From contig NZ_JACXGQ010000005.1 in NCBI RefSeq assembly GCF_022096995.1, positions 1-64,000 of the forward strand: DNA of 64,000 nt, given 5' to 3'. The DNA comes from Yoonia sp. I 8.24. Lineage in GTDB: Bacteria; Pseudomonadota; Alphaproteobacteria; Rhodobacterales; Rhodobacteraceae. The notes under the pieces were generated by a model. The model worked only from the letters and a program-made list of their open reading frames with translations. It made no database searches and was not told the DNA's origin. Below are positions 48,528 through 57,391 of this stretch, one piece after another (position 1 is the stretch's first letter; each line of letters starts with the position of its first letter). Made by a program: the position numbers and the translations under genes.

Positions 48528-49637
48528 TCAATCTGTCAGCTCGCTCATGTGAACTATGCGATGTTCGCGGATCGAAATTTGCGCGGCCATGCCGATTAAT
48601 ACGGCGATTTTTCCATCGTTCAGCGATACATCAGGCTGGTCACGGTGCCCGCGCACCAGTTCAAGGAACCCTTGGTGCTGGTAATAGGTCGAACCATTAT
48701 GATCGCCTGCGTCAAGCAAGGCTGGGTCAACGGGGATGTCTTTGTGGACCGGGCCTTTGGGGGTACGCGGGCTGACGATCAGTTGCGGCACGGGGGCTTC
48801 ACCCAAATGATCTGGCCAAAAGCGGCCGGGGCCGGGCACCAAAGCTTCGACCTTACCGTTTGGACCAACTGCGGATATTTCCTCTTGGTATTCGGCGCCC
48901 TCGGCAAACATGCATAGTTCCAGCATGGCACGGCTCCCATTCGCAAAATCCACGATGACATAGCCATTGTCCAGAATATCCGGCTGTTCCCCATTATACC
49001 GTTCGTCAATGTGGTTCGCATCTTGGCCGCCAGAGGCCATGACCCGGATCGGCTCAGATTTCAAAACCAACCGCATCAGATCAAAGAAGTGACAGCATTT
49101 TTCGACAAAGGTCCCGCCTGAATAGCGATCAAACCGGTTCCAATCGCCGACTTTTTCTAAGAACGGAAAGCGGTGTTCGCGAATTGTCAGCATTTTGATC
49201 CCGCCGGTGACGTCATCCGCGCAATTCAAAAGCGCTGTGATGGGCGGCATGTAGCGGTATTCCATCGCGACCCAAACCGGCGAAGGGTACGTGTTTGCAA
49301 ATGTGTTGATACGTTCGATTTGCTCAATGTCGGTAAATAGCGGTTTTTCTACCAACACCGGCAGATGCCGTTTTGTGGCCAGTAATTCAAGCTGTTCGAC
49401 GTGCCGGAAGTTTGGGCTGACAATCAGAATGCAATCCAATTTAGGCAGGTCCAACAACGCATCGATGCTTGCAACCATTTGGGCGTCAGGCGCAATTGAT
49501 TGGGCGATCCTCGCCATTTCCTTATCAGGTTCAAAGACCCCGGCAACGCGCGCATTATCCAACAACGCGATGTTGCGCATGTGTTCATGGCCCATCATGC
49601 CGCAGCCGATGATGCCGTAGTTTGTGGTGTTTGACAT
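48528..49637 (-). CDS. Gfo/Idh/MocA oxidoreductase, possible NAD-dependent sulfoquinovosidase
   Basis: A 369-residue NAD(P)-binding protein. The N-terminal Rossmann loop reads YGIIGCGMMGHEHMRNIALL, EKPL follows at about residue 97, and the second domain has GGTFVEKCCHFFDLMRLV, typical of the Gfo/Idh/MocA fold. Members are sugar dehydrogenases or NAD-dependent glycosidases, including sulfoquinovosidases of family GH188. The context (SsuD-like monooxygenase set, YihS-like isomerase) raises the latter possibility but does not prove it. It lies nine bases downstream of the GntR gene, in the same operon. Confidence 0.8.
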   Translation of the reverse strand: MSNTTNYGIIGCGMMGHEHMRNIALLDNARVAGVFEPDKEMARIAQSIAPDAQMVASIDALLDLPKLDCILIVSPNFRHVEQLELLATKRHLPVLVEKPLFTDIEQIERINTFANTYPSPVWVAMEYRYMPPITALLNCADDVTGGIKMLTIREHRFPFLEKVGDWNRFDRYSGGTFVEKCCHFFDLMRLVLKSEPIRVMASGGQDANHIDERYNGEQPDILDNGYVIVDFANGSRAMLELCMFAEGAEYQEEISAVGPNGKVEALVPGPGRFWPDHLGEAPVPQLIVSPRTPKGPVHKDIPVDPALLDAGDHNGSTYYQHQGFLELVRGHRDQPDVSLNDGKIAVLIGMAAQISIREHRIVHMSELTD

Positions 49638-49646
49638 ATTTCCTCC

Positions 49647-50357
49647 CTAACGCAGGCGCTGCACATAGCGGGCGCGCTGCGGGTCAAACCAAGTTCTTGA
49701 AAACTCAACCGAACCATGTTGTTCGGTGTGGCTTATCCGCTCAATAAACCCGACAGCTTCGCCGGGTTTTGGCGTGAATTCTGTGGGGGCCCAATCGGGG
49801 ACCTGTCCGATCGACACATAGTCTTCGGCGTGTGTGATCCAAAACCCAAGTCGCATTTTGTAATAGCGGTACAGCGAATCAGATAGGTCTGCGGGCACGA
49901 TTTCCCCCGCGCAACTGTCGAGCCAAATTTCTTCGACAGCGATAGGTTCGTGATTCAAAAATCGCAACCGCTTTATCCGCGTGCCCCGTTCCGACTGCCC
50001 GAATTGCGGCAGATCGTCGGGCTTTTTCAATTCATCAACAGCCAGAATTTTTGCCGTTGGCAGCCCGCCACCGCGCAGCAATTCCAGCCGGAACATCGAA
50101 TAGACGCTGGCAACATCAGGGGTCTTTCGGACATAGTTTCCCGACCCTTGAATACTTTCGATCAGGCCGTTTTTTTCAAGTATTGCGAGCGCTTTGCGCA
50201 AGGTCCGTACGGTCGTATCATGCTGTTTTGCAAGCGTACGCTCTGGTGGCAATCGTTCCCCGTCCAGCAATTGGCCAGACGCGATTTCGCGGATCAAGAC
50301 CTCACTGATCTGCACATAGAGCGGCAGTGAAGTTGCTGTTTCGCTTTTAACATACAT
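49647..50357 (-). CDS. GntR-family regulator with UTRA domain
   Basis: A 236-residue regulator: a winged helix at about residues 10-75 (GERLPPERTLAKQHDTTVRT) and a C-terminal UTRA effector domain (SDSLYRYYKMRLGFWITHAE). This HutC-type branch usually senses a sugar or amino-acid metabolite. The ATG at 50357 is my choice; an in-frame ATG at 50396 would add 13 residues. It is divergent from the monooxygenase operon and probably controls it, itself and the oxidoreductase gene. Confidence 0.85.
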   Translation of the reverse strand: MYVKSETATSLPLYVQISEVLIREIASGQLLDGERLPPERTLAKQHDTTVRTLRKALAILEKNGLIESIQGSGNYVRKTPDVASVYSMFRLELLRGGGLPTAKILAVDELKKPDDLPQFGQSERGTRIKRLRFLNHEPIAVEEIWLDSCAGEIVPADLSDSLYRYYKMRLGFWITHAEDYVSIGQVPDWAPTEFTPKPGEAVGFIERISHTEQHGSVEFSRTWFDPQRARYVQRLR

Positions 50358-50480
50358 CGCGGGGAGGGTTGCTTTCGAAAATAATTGATACACCATTGAT
50401 CCAGATCATAGACACTGCTAGCCGTAAAGAAAGTCAAGCGGTTTTCTCAGAGAGAAATCTAGAAAACCACACCAGGGAGG
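50358..50480. promoter_or_regulatory. Divergent promoter region with candidate GntR operator
   Basis: A 123-base spacer between the GntR and monooxygenase genes. It includes TGATC-N2-GATCA at 50397-50408, preceded by TTGATACACCATTGATCC. Inverted sites of this kind suit GntR-family proteins. The ribosome binding site of the monooxygenase gene (AGGGAGG) is at 50473-50479. Confidence 0.45.
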
Positions 50481-51644
50481 ATGACAAAAATGACCGTCGT
50501 GCCGGTAACGTCTGCTGATCTTGATGCCGCCGAGGTGTCGTGGTTTGCGGCCCTTTGTTCAGATGACTATCAATTTTTGGGGCAACCCGATGGGGCGCTT
50601 CGGTCATCGTGGGATCATTGTTCTGGCATCGTAAAAATGGCTGAAAAGCAGGGATTTCGGAATATCCTATGCCCGTCATCCTATCAGGTTGGCCAAGATA
50701 CGCTAAGCTTTGTGGCGGGCTGTGCGCCGATCACATCGGACATCAATATGCTGGCCGCCGTGCGTTGCGGGGAAATGCAACCGATCATGCTGGCCCGCAC
50801 GATTGCGACGCTTGATCACATGTTAAACGGGCGTTTGACCGTGAATATCATCAGCTCTGATTTTCCCGGGCAGGTCGAAGACAGCAATTACCGGTACCAG
50901 CGTTCACGCGAGGTCGTTGAGATCTTAAAACAAGCGTGGACCAAAGACGAAATCAACCACAAAGGTGAGATTTACAATTTCTCAGGCCTGACCACGGACC
51001 CCGTGCGCCCCTATCAAACAGGCGGGCCGCTGTTGTATTTTGGCGGTTATTCCCCTGCCGCGCTGGAACTGTGCGGTGAACATTGCGATGTTTACCTCAT
51101 GTGGCCTGAAAAGGTCGAAGAATTGGCTGGCCGTATGAAGGCTGTGAATGCGGTTGCCGAAAAATACGACCGCACATTGGATTACGGGCTACGCGTACAC
51201 GTGATCGTGCGCGATACAGAGGCCGAGGCGCGCGAATATGCGGATTATATCGTGTCGAAACTGGATGATGATCAAGGCGACGCGATCCGCAACCGTGCGC
51301 AGGATGCGAAGTCACTTGGTGTTAGTCATCAGGCAAAGAACCGTGAAATCGCGGATAATTCCGGCTATATTGAACCCAACCTGTGGACAGGCGTTGGCCG
51401 CGCACGGTCTGGCTGTGGTGCGGCACTTGTTGGATCAACAGATCAGGTCTTGTCGAAACTTGAAGCCTATCAAAAAATGGGTATCCGTGCGTTTATCTTG
51501 TCAGGTTATCCGCATATGGATGAAGCCGAACATTTTGGAACACGCGTCTTGCCACAAATGAAAACCTGTTCATTGCCCCAAGAATATGGGCGCGTGCCTG
51601 CCGATGTGCCTGCAACCCCACTTGGAAACGGAGACCGCCGCTAA
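50481..51644 (+). CDS. Flavin-dependent sulfonate monooxygenase (SsuD-like)
   Basis: A 387-residue luciferase-like (LLM) enzyme. DINMLAAVRCGEMQPIMLAR, NIISSDFPGQ and the C-terminal NLWTGVGRARSGCGAALVGS resemble alkanesulfonate monooxygenase SsuD and sulfoquinovose monooxygenase SmoC. Such enzymes use reduced FMN and oxygen to split the C-S bond, releasing sulfite. Encoded with an aldo-keto reductase and a flavin reductase, it matches the sulfo-SMO module more closely than the ssu operon. Its stop overlaps the next start (TAATG). Confidence 0.85.
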   Translation: MTKMTVVPVTSADLDAAEVSWFAALCSDDYQFLGQPDGALRSSWDHCSGIVKMAEKQGFRNILCPSSYQVGQDTLSFVAGCAPITSDINMLAAVRCGEMQPIMLARTIATLDHMLNGRLTVNIISSDFPGQVEDSNYRYQRSREVVEILKQAWTKDEINHKGEIYNFSGLTTDPVRPYQTGGPLLYFGGYSPAALELCGEHCDVYLMWPEKVEELAGRMKAVNAVAEKYDRTLDYGLRVHVIVRDTEAEAREYADYIVSKLDDDQGDAIRNRAQDAKSLGVSHQAKNREIADNSGYIEPNLWTGVGRARSGCGAALVGSTDQVLSKLEAYQKMGIRAFILSGYPHMDEAEHFGTRVLPQMKTCSLPQEYGRVPADVPATPLGNGDRR

Positions 51645-52537
51645 TGATGCCGCGTATTGATATCACCCCTGACCTTTCGTTTAGTCAGCTCGTTTATGGC
51701 ATGTGGCGGATCGGCGATGACGCTGACACATCTGTCGCGCATATCGAAGCTAAAATTCAAAGCTGTCTTGCGCAGGGAATTACGACATTTGACCAGGCTG
51801 ACATCTATGGGGGCTATGCTGCCGAAGACATTTTGGGCACCGCATTAAAGGCGAATCCCGCGCTCCGCCCGCAAATGGAGATCGTCACCAAATGCGACAT
51901 CGTCGCGCCAATGGGCCGTTATGAAGACGCGAAATGCAAACATTACGACACTTCACGTGCGCATATCACGTCATCTGTTGACTATTCGCTTGCGGCGATG
52001 GGGATTGAACAAATTGACCTGCTGCTTATTCACCGCCCAGACCCGCTGATGGATCACCGCGAAACAGGCGCCGCGCTGGACGAGATGGTAAAATCTGGCA
52101 AAGTGCGCGCTGTTGGCGTGTCCAATTTTCGGCCCTTCGACTGGGAATTGCTGCAATCGGGTATGACCAACAAGCTGGTGACGAACCAAATTGAAATCTC
52201 AGCCTCTGCGATCACCCCATTCACCAATGGCGATATCGCATTTCACCAACGCCATGATCACCCAATGATGGCGTGGTCCCCGTTGGGTGGCGGCGATTTG
52301 ATGACAGGGCAAAGCGCGCTAACGGACCGTATGGATGAAATCGCCAAAGATCAGGGCGTAGACCGGGCGGCCGTTGCCGTTGCGTTTTTGCTGCGCCACC
52401 CGGCCAAAATATTACCGGTATTGGGGACAAATAACCTTGATCGAATTGACCGCCTGTCAGATGCTCTTTCTGTTACAATGAGCCGTCAAGACTGGTTCTA
52501 TCTTTACGAATCCGCATTGGGTACCGAAGTCGCATGA
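51644..52537 (+). CDS. Aldo-keto reductase, candidate 6-oxoglucose reductase
   Basis: A 297-residue TIM-barrel reductase. The catalytic tetrad is seen as Asp50 and Tyr55 (FDQADIYGGY), Lys83 (IVTKCD) and a histidine in LLLIHRPDP, a YdhF/AKR11-like sequence. In sulfo-SMO the SmoB reductase turns 6-oxo-glucose, left after desulfonation, into glucose. That role is inferred from the tight coupling to the monooxygenase and flavin reductase genes (one-base overlap before, four-base ATGA overlap after). Confidence 0.83.
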   Translation: MMPRIDITPDLSFSQLVYGMWRIGDDADTSVAHIEAKIQSCLAQGITTFDQADIYGGYAAEDILGTALKANPALRPQMEIVTKCDIVAPMGRYEDAKCKHYDTSRAHITSSVDYSLAAMGIEQIDLLLIHRPDPLMDHRETGAALDEMVKSGKVRAVGVSNFRPFDWELLQSGMTNKLVTNQIEISASAITPFTNGDIAFHQRHDHPMMAWSPLGGGDLMTGQSALTDRMDEIAKDQGVDRAAVAVAFLLRHPAKILPVLGTNNLDRIDRLSDALSVTMSRQDWFYLYESALGTEVA

Positions 52538-53055
52538 TCGCAACCGAAACAATCGCAACCGAGACATCATTTGTCCCTGACCCGCGCAACCCGCGCCAAT
52601 TACGGGATGCATTTGGGCGGTTTGCGACTGGCGTGACGATTGTGACAGTCGCCACGCAAGATGGTCCAATGGCTATCACGGCGAATAGCTTTTCGTCGCT
52701 ATCCTTGGATCCGCCGCTGGTGTTGTGGGCGCCGGATAAGTCGTCGCGGCGTTTTGTGCATTTCGCGCAAGCGGAACACTTTGCGATCCATATCTTAGCG
52801 TCCGATCAAGAAGACCTGTGTTGGCGGGTTGCCCGCGATGGGGCCGGATTGCTGGCAAGTGAACTGACCACGAACGCCGAAGATGTACCCGTTTTGGCGG
52901 GATGTCTCGCGCGGTTCGAATGCCGTCGCTACGCATCATATGACGGCGGGGATCATGACATCATTGTGGGGCAGGTTATTCGCGCTGCACAACGTGACGA
53001 TGGTGAGGCACTCACGTTTTTTAAAGGAAAAATGGCTGGTCACATCGCGCGATAA
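52534..53055 (+). CDS. Flavin reductase (FMN-dependent)
   Basis: A 173-residue HpaC/FRP-type reductase. FGRFATGVTIVTVATQDGPM, ITANSFSSLSLDPPLVLWAP and FFKGKMAGHIAR at the C-terminus are typical of the short-chain flavin reductases that feed FMNH2 to two-component monooxygenases (SmoA in sulfo-SMO). The start overlaps the reductase stop by four bases. It is the last intact gene of this operon before the ABC remnants. Confidence 0.88.
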   Translation: MIATETIATETSFVPDPRNPRQLRDAFGRFATGVTIVTVATQDGPMAITANSFSSLSLDPPLVLWAPDKSSRRFVHFAQAEHFAIHILASDQEDLCWRVARDGAGLLASELTTNAEDVPVLAGCLARFECRRYASYDGGDHDIIVGQVIRAAQRDDGEALTFFKGKMAGHIAR

Positions 53056-53123
53056 CGCGGTGTAAATGGAGGCAGCCAACAACAAGAATTAAAGTTGAAA
53101 TTCGAGTGTCTGGAGAGGACACC

Positions 53124-53775
53124 ATGAAGGTGAAATCAAATATTTTACCTTCATGGTATTGATGCTGTCAGGCGCATCTAGCGCGTATGCGGACGAAGTA
53201 TCGTTCCCTTGTTATCATGACAGCGACGAATACGATGTGATCGTAGACATGCTGCCAACATTCAACGAAAATACGGGTTACACTGTTAAGCTGGAAACCG
53301 TCGCCTATGACGCTATCCGGGATCAGCTTGAAAACCAGTTGGAGACAGACGCTGCCCATGATGTGGCGCGCGGGACCAATGTCGGCGGTTTGAACCACTA
53401 TTATCTTGATCTCGCCCCCTATGTGGATGGCGCAGCTTAGGAAACCAGCTATGGTGCCACATTGCCGTGGTTTCGCACACCCGGTGGCGAAGATGCAGGC
53501 ATTTACAGCTGGATGACGCAGCTAACCGTGACCGGCCCTTATGTGAACGTGACGCCTTTTGAAGGCGCCGTCGTTGATATGCCCGGCGGTGCGGCGATGG
53601 CTGCACTTAATTCAATAGGCATGCCAGAAGCGGCAGCTGCCCTGATTGATTTCCTTGCGGGGGAAGAAAACACTGCCAGCTTTGCGGCCGCGACACGCAA
53701 CACCACGGCGCACCAAGACCTGCAGGCATCCAGCACTGGCCGCGCCTTGGAACACATTGATTTGCGTCACCCATG
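53124..53775 (+). pseudogene. Decayed sugar ABC substrate-binding protein
   Basis: Two in-frame stretches resemble an extracellular solute-binding protein. Around 53153 the reading is MVLMLSGASSAYADEVSFPC, with remnant signal peptide, and onward DSDEYDVIVDMLPTFNENTG. An in-frame TAG follows at 53438-53440, and the same frame continues with ETSYGATLPWFRTPGGEDAG and later MPGGAAMAALNS. The apparent start ATG at 53124 is out of frame with the rest. The total is roughly half a normal 410-residue protein, so an internal deletion has occurred as well. Confidence 0.8.
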
Positions 53776-54262
53776 ATCACGTCGAAGCCATGACAATGGC
53801 CGATAAGTTCGCAGTTCTGTGGGCCGGTAAGGTTGAACAATTTGAAACCCCCTTGGACCTGTTAAACCATCGCAATAATCTCTTTGTTGAAGGGTTTATC
53901 GGATCTCCTGCGATGAATTTCTTGCAAGGCAAGGTCAGTCCGCAGGGATTTTTTTGGATGATGAAACGGTGGTCGTAGTTGATCCGGCACGGTTACAAGG
54001 ACCCGAAGACACGCCTGTTGAATTGGGTGTCCTGTCGCGCGACTTGATCATCGGTCCGACTGGACTGGTCAATTTGTCGAATTTGGACGTTGAGCAACTG
54101 GGCGCTGAAAGCTATCTGTTCGCAATGCTTTCAACAGGAGAATATATCGTGGTGCACCAACCCGGTCAAATGGATGTCAAAATAGGTGACGGGCTCCGCG
54201 TTGCTGTGAATCCTGACGCTCTGTTCGTATTCGAAAAGGCGAGCGGGCAAGCATGGTACTAA
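53764..54262 (+). pseudogene. Decayed ABC-transporter ATPase, C-terminal part only
   Basis: From about 53764 the reading [20 protein letters not shown] is the D-loop/H-loop end of a MalK/UgpC-type ATPase, then [21 protein letters not shown] frame change near 53950 leads to TOBE-like sequence (LGVLSRDLIIGPTGLVNLSN, ending GQAWY). Walker A, Walker B and the signature motif are missing, and no permease gene is present. The upstream SBP remnant runs straight into it, as after one large deletion. The end overlaps the following gene by ten bases. Confidence 0.82.
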
Positions 54263-55233
54263 ACGTTAGGGCCGTTTTTCCGGGCCTCTTATTCGCGGCC
54301 ATGGTCGCGATGGCCGCGCAATTCTTGTCAGAACACTACGGCGCTCCGGTCATGTTGATGGCCATTCTGCTAGGCATTCCGTTTCAATTTCTATCAACCG
54401 AAGAACGCACCTCGGTCGGGATCGCCTTTGCGTCACGCCGCGTGTTGCGGATCGGCGTGGCATTGTTGGGAGTGCGCGTCAGCGTTGATATGGTTGCCGA
54501 AATTGGTTTTGCCAATGTGGCGCTCGTTGCATCTGGGGTGGCACTAACCATTCTCTTGGGTTTAGTGCTTGCCCCGCTCTTTGGCCGGAGCCGGTCATTT
54601 GGCTTCTTGGTCGGTGGTTCGGTCGCAATTTGCGGCGCATCAGCGGCAATGGCGATCGCGTCCTTGTTGCCCAAGGGCGAGAATACAGAACGCGATGTGA
54701 CCTTTACTGTGGTATCAGTGACGCTCGCCTCAACCGTGGCGATGATCGCTTATCCGATATTGATCAGCGCTATGGGCATGGATAGCCAATCTGCGGGGGT
54801 TTTCTTGGGTGGCACCATCCATGATGTCGCACAGGTTGTCGGAGCCGGGTATTCCGTGTCGGAAGAAACGGGCGACATTTCTACTTTGGTCAAACTGTTC
54901 CGCGTCGGCATGCTTGCGCCTGTGGTTTTCATCGGTGCGTTGTTCTTGCGTCAATCCGGTCAAGGTGCAGAAGGCGTGCCGCTTGTCCCGGGATTTGTGA
55001 TCGGGTTCTTAGTGCTGGCAGGGATGAATTCATTTGGGTGGCTCCCAGACCTTGCCATCCAGACTGCCGACAGCGTTTCACGCGCGTGTCTCGTGACTGC
55101 GGTCGCTGCTGTGGGGATGAAAACATCGTTTGAAGATTTGCGAACCGTGGGCAGATCCGCGCCACTGATGATCTTAATCTTGACGATCGCGCTTGCCGGT
55201 TATGTTTTAATTGGGCAGCATATCCTGCTTTGA
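54253..55233 (+). CDS. YeiH/PSE-family putative sulfite/sulfate exporter
   Basis: A 326-residue integral membrane protein with about ten helices of the UPF0324/YeiH family, which includes putative sulfate exporters. IGVALLGVRVSVDMVAEIGF, SVAICGASAAMAIASLLPKG and FLGGTIHDVAQVVGAGYSVS are the family blocks. Next to the desulfonating monooxygenase set it would remove sulfite or sulfate made in the cytoplasm; this role is inferred from position. The ATG at 54253 lies within the end of the ATPase remnant. Confidence 0.85.
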   Translation: MVLNVRAVFPGLLFAAMVAMAAQFLSEHYGAPVMLMAILLGIPFQFLSTEERTSVGIAFASRRVLRIGVALLGVRVSVDMVAEIGFANVALVASGVALTILLGLVLAPLFGRSRSFGFLVGGSVAICGASAAMAIASLLPKGENTERDVTFTVVSVTLASTVAMIAYPILISAMGMDSQSAGVFLGGTIHDVAQVVGAGYSVSEETGDISTLVKLFRVGMLAPVVFIGALFLRQSGQGAEGVPLVPGFVIGFLVLAGMNSFGWLPDLAIQTADSVSRACLVTAVAAVGMKTSFEDLRTVGRSAPLMILILTIALAGYVLIGQHILL

Positions 55234-55407
55234 TTTCAGCCCGAAGGATGGGCTTCAACACAGGATTTACGTTCTTATGATGTCGGGGCATAGCGGCACC
55301 GAATTGATCAGCCCTAGGTATTGGAAACCGACTGCGGTGATCAACATCAAATAGGACATTAGTGCGATTGCAGTGTACGCCAGGTTTTAGCCCAGACCTA
55401 CTGCGTT
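55234..55407. other. Spacer after the YeiH-like gene
   Basis: 174 bases with no gene seen. No clear hairpin terminator was found. Confidence 0.5.
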
Positions 55408-55869
55408 TCAGGGGGGTGATGTGAGAATTTCAGGAGGATTTGCCGTCACAACATTGATCGTATGGTCAAGCGTATTGATTTGGTAATGTGTCAATTTTCC
55501 GGGAAAATCTGACGTCGCCCAAGTACTTCGTTCTACAAAATCCAAGAAGAAGGATTTTGAGAAAACTCTGAGCCAAACGCCCAAAGAAGTCTCTTGGTCG
55601 CTTTGCTGAACAAACATTTCCTCAGTCACTGAATATGATACAAATTCGGAAAAACTTATCCTCACTACGTCGCTTTCTGGTTTTATTTCAAGGGGGTATA
55701 CGTCGCGAATTCCATGGACTGTTTCCGACTGAGAACCACGTATTGCAGTGGCGATATCCACGACTAAAAGGCGCTGATTGATTGCTTCAATCTGCTTGGT
55801 TAGCCAGTTTTCACCAGCATTCACCCACGTAACAATTGGGTGCTCAGTGTTTTCCCATACGTCAGCCAT
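55408..55869 (-). CDS. Hypothetical protein
   Basis: A 153-residue frame from an ATG at 55867-55869 (MADVWENTEHPIVTWVNAGE). The protein is cytosolic by appearance, with no signal peptide, membrane helix or cysteine. It is acidic and less G+C-rich than its neighbours, which could mean recent arrival. No family recognised, and it is not linked in strand or spacing to the sugar genes. It could be spurious, though the composition looks coding. Confidence 0.55.
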   Translation of the reverse strand: MADVWENTEHPIVTWVNAGENWLTKQIEAINQRLLVVDIATAIRGSQSETVHGIRDVYPLEIKPESDVVRISFSEFVSYSVTEEMFVQQSDQETSLGVWLRVFSKSFFLDFVERSTWATSDFPGKLTHYQINTLDHTINVVTANPPEILTSPP

Positions 55870-56103
55870 TCGTACTCTTCTTCGCTAGACAGCTATTTGT
55901 CGTTCTAGAACCTAGTACCTAACGCGTGCGACAAGCAACGGCAGCTTTGTCCACATAGTACCCCGACCTACGCTGTATTGAAGGTCCGCTTTGGGTGTCG
56001 GTTGCAATGGTTCGCCCTGATGAAAGTCAGTGATCAAGGGTGATGGGTTGGCTGGTTGCCTGCAGTCGGGTACACATTCGCTCCAAACACCAGAGGAAAA
56101 CCA

Positions 56104-57333
56104 ATGAAACGACCGCTTTGTAATCAAGACGGTGCTCACCAACATTGGCTGCAAGACACGGTGCATCGCAGCTACTTGGAGGCGGATGCGCAGCGACAGT
56201 GCGACTTTTTTCGCCCAAGTGTGCGGTCTGGCGGCGGGTTTTATGTGATTGATCTGGACGGCGCGCCGTTGGACAGCACCCTACAGGAACTGCACACGAC
56301 TGCGCGGATGGTTCATTCCTTTGCGCTTGGGCAGATGGCGGGGTTCGCGGGTTGTGCCGCGGTGGTTGATCACGGTTTGAAATATCTCAACAGCCACCAC
56401 CGTGATGCGAAATTCGGCGGCTATGTCTGGGCGTTAGATGGCGACGACATCCACGACGGACGCAAGCTTGCTTATGGGCATGTGTTTGTTTTGCTGGCCG
56501 CGTCATCCGCGCATATGGCGGGGCATCCGGATGCGCTTGCGCTCATTGATGATGTAACACAAGTGCTTGAAACGAAGTTCTGGGAAGACGATCACGGCTT
56601 GTTCGCGGATGAATGGAACCGCGACTGGACCCCGTTTTCGACTTATCGTGGCATGAACGCCAATATGCACGGGGTCGAAGCCTTGTTGACTGCATATGAA
56701 GCGACGGGTCGTACCGCCTACTTGGACAAAGCGGGCCGCATTTTGGATTTCTTTGTCGGGCAAATTGCCCCGGCGAACAAATGGCGCTTGGCCGAGCATT
56801 ACACCCAAGATTGGCAGATCGACTGGGCCTATTCTGAGAACCCGATGTTCCGCCCAGCGGGCACCACGCCGGGGCATTCGTTTGAATTGGCGCGCCTGTC
56901 GCTCCAATACTGGGATCTGCGCGGGCGGCCAGCTGGCGGCGTAGTGAATGCCGCGCGTAACCTCATGCAAGCGGCACTTGATGACGCATGGGACCCTGAA
57001 CGCGGCGGGTTGATCTACACGCTAAACCACGACGGAACCCCTGCAATCAAAGACCGGTATTGGTGGCCCGTGACCGAAGCCATCGGCGTATTGGCAACCT
57101 TGATCAAGCTGGACCCAACCCCGGATGACGAAACCTGGTATCGCAAGCTGTGGCAGTTCGCGGATAGCCATTTCATCGATCACACGCGTGGCGGTTGGTA
57201 TCCGGAAATTGACGTCACAGGCGCGCCAACAGATGCCCAGTTCAAAGGCAAACCTGATATTTACCACGCGGTGCAGGCGTCACTTTTTGCATTGGCGCCG
57301 GGCATTTCGAACATGGCAAAACCGGCAACGTAA
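56104..57333 (+). CDS. YihS-like aldose/ketose isomerase (AGE family)
   Basis: A 409-residue alpha/alpha-barrel enzyme of the N-acylglucosamine 2-epimerase family, close to YihS, the sulfoquinovose isomerase that also acts on mannose. His189 (MNANMHGVEA), His258 (TTPGHSFELA), His388 (KPDIYHAV) and Arg68 (TTARMVH) match the YihS catalytic positions, each shifted by 5-13 residues. The start at 56104 has AGAGGAAA before it. Placed beside the monooxygenase set and before a TRAP transporter, it fits sulfosugar or mannose handling. Confidence 0.85.
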   Translation: MKRPLCNQDGAHQHWLQDTVHRSYLEADAQRQCDFFRPSVRSGGGFYVIDLDGAPLDSTLQELHTTARMVHSFALGQMAGFAGCAAVVDHGLKYLNSHHRDAKFGGYVWALDGDDIHDGRKLAYGHVFVLLAASSAHMAGHPDALALIDDVTQVLETKFWEDDHGLFADEWNRDWTPFSTYRGMNANMHGVEALLTAYEATGRTAYLDKAGRILDFFVGQIAPANKWRLAEHYTQDWQIDWAYSENPMFRPAGTTPGHSFELARLSLQYWDLRGRPAGGVVNAARNLMQAALDDAWDPERGGLIYTLNHDGTPAIKDRYWWPVTEAIGVLATLIKLDPTPDDETWYRKLWQFADSHFIDHTRGGWYPEIDVTGAPTDAQFKGKPDIYHAVQASLFALAPGISNMAKPAT

Positions 57334-57334
57334 C

Positions 57335-57368
57335 CAAAAACGGCGCCCCACAACCTATGGAGCGCCGT
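57335..57368 (-). terminator. Terminator of the TRAP operon
   Basis: ACGGCGC and following bases (57340-57349) pair with the complement at 57359-57368. The minus-strand copy ends in TTTTT. It lies 24-57 bases after the dctM stop, between convergent genes. Confidence 0.75.
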
Positions 57369-57391
57369 CAATTCTTAAACTGTATTCGCCG

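Noticed and set aside
50481..53055. Taking the LLM operon for a standard ssuD/ssuE alkanesulfonate system
   Set aside because: No SsuA/B/C permease and ATPase set is present, and the aldo-keto reductase partner is not part of ssu operons.
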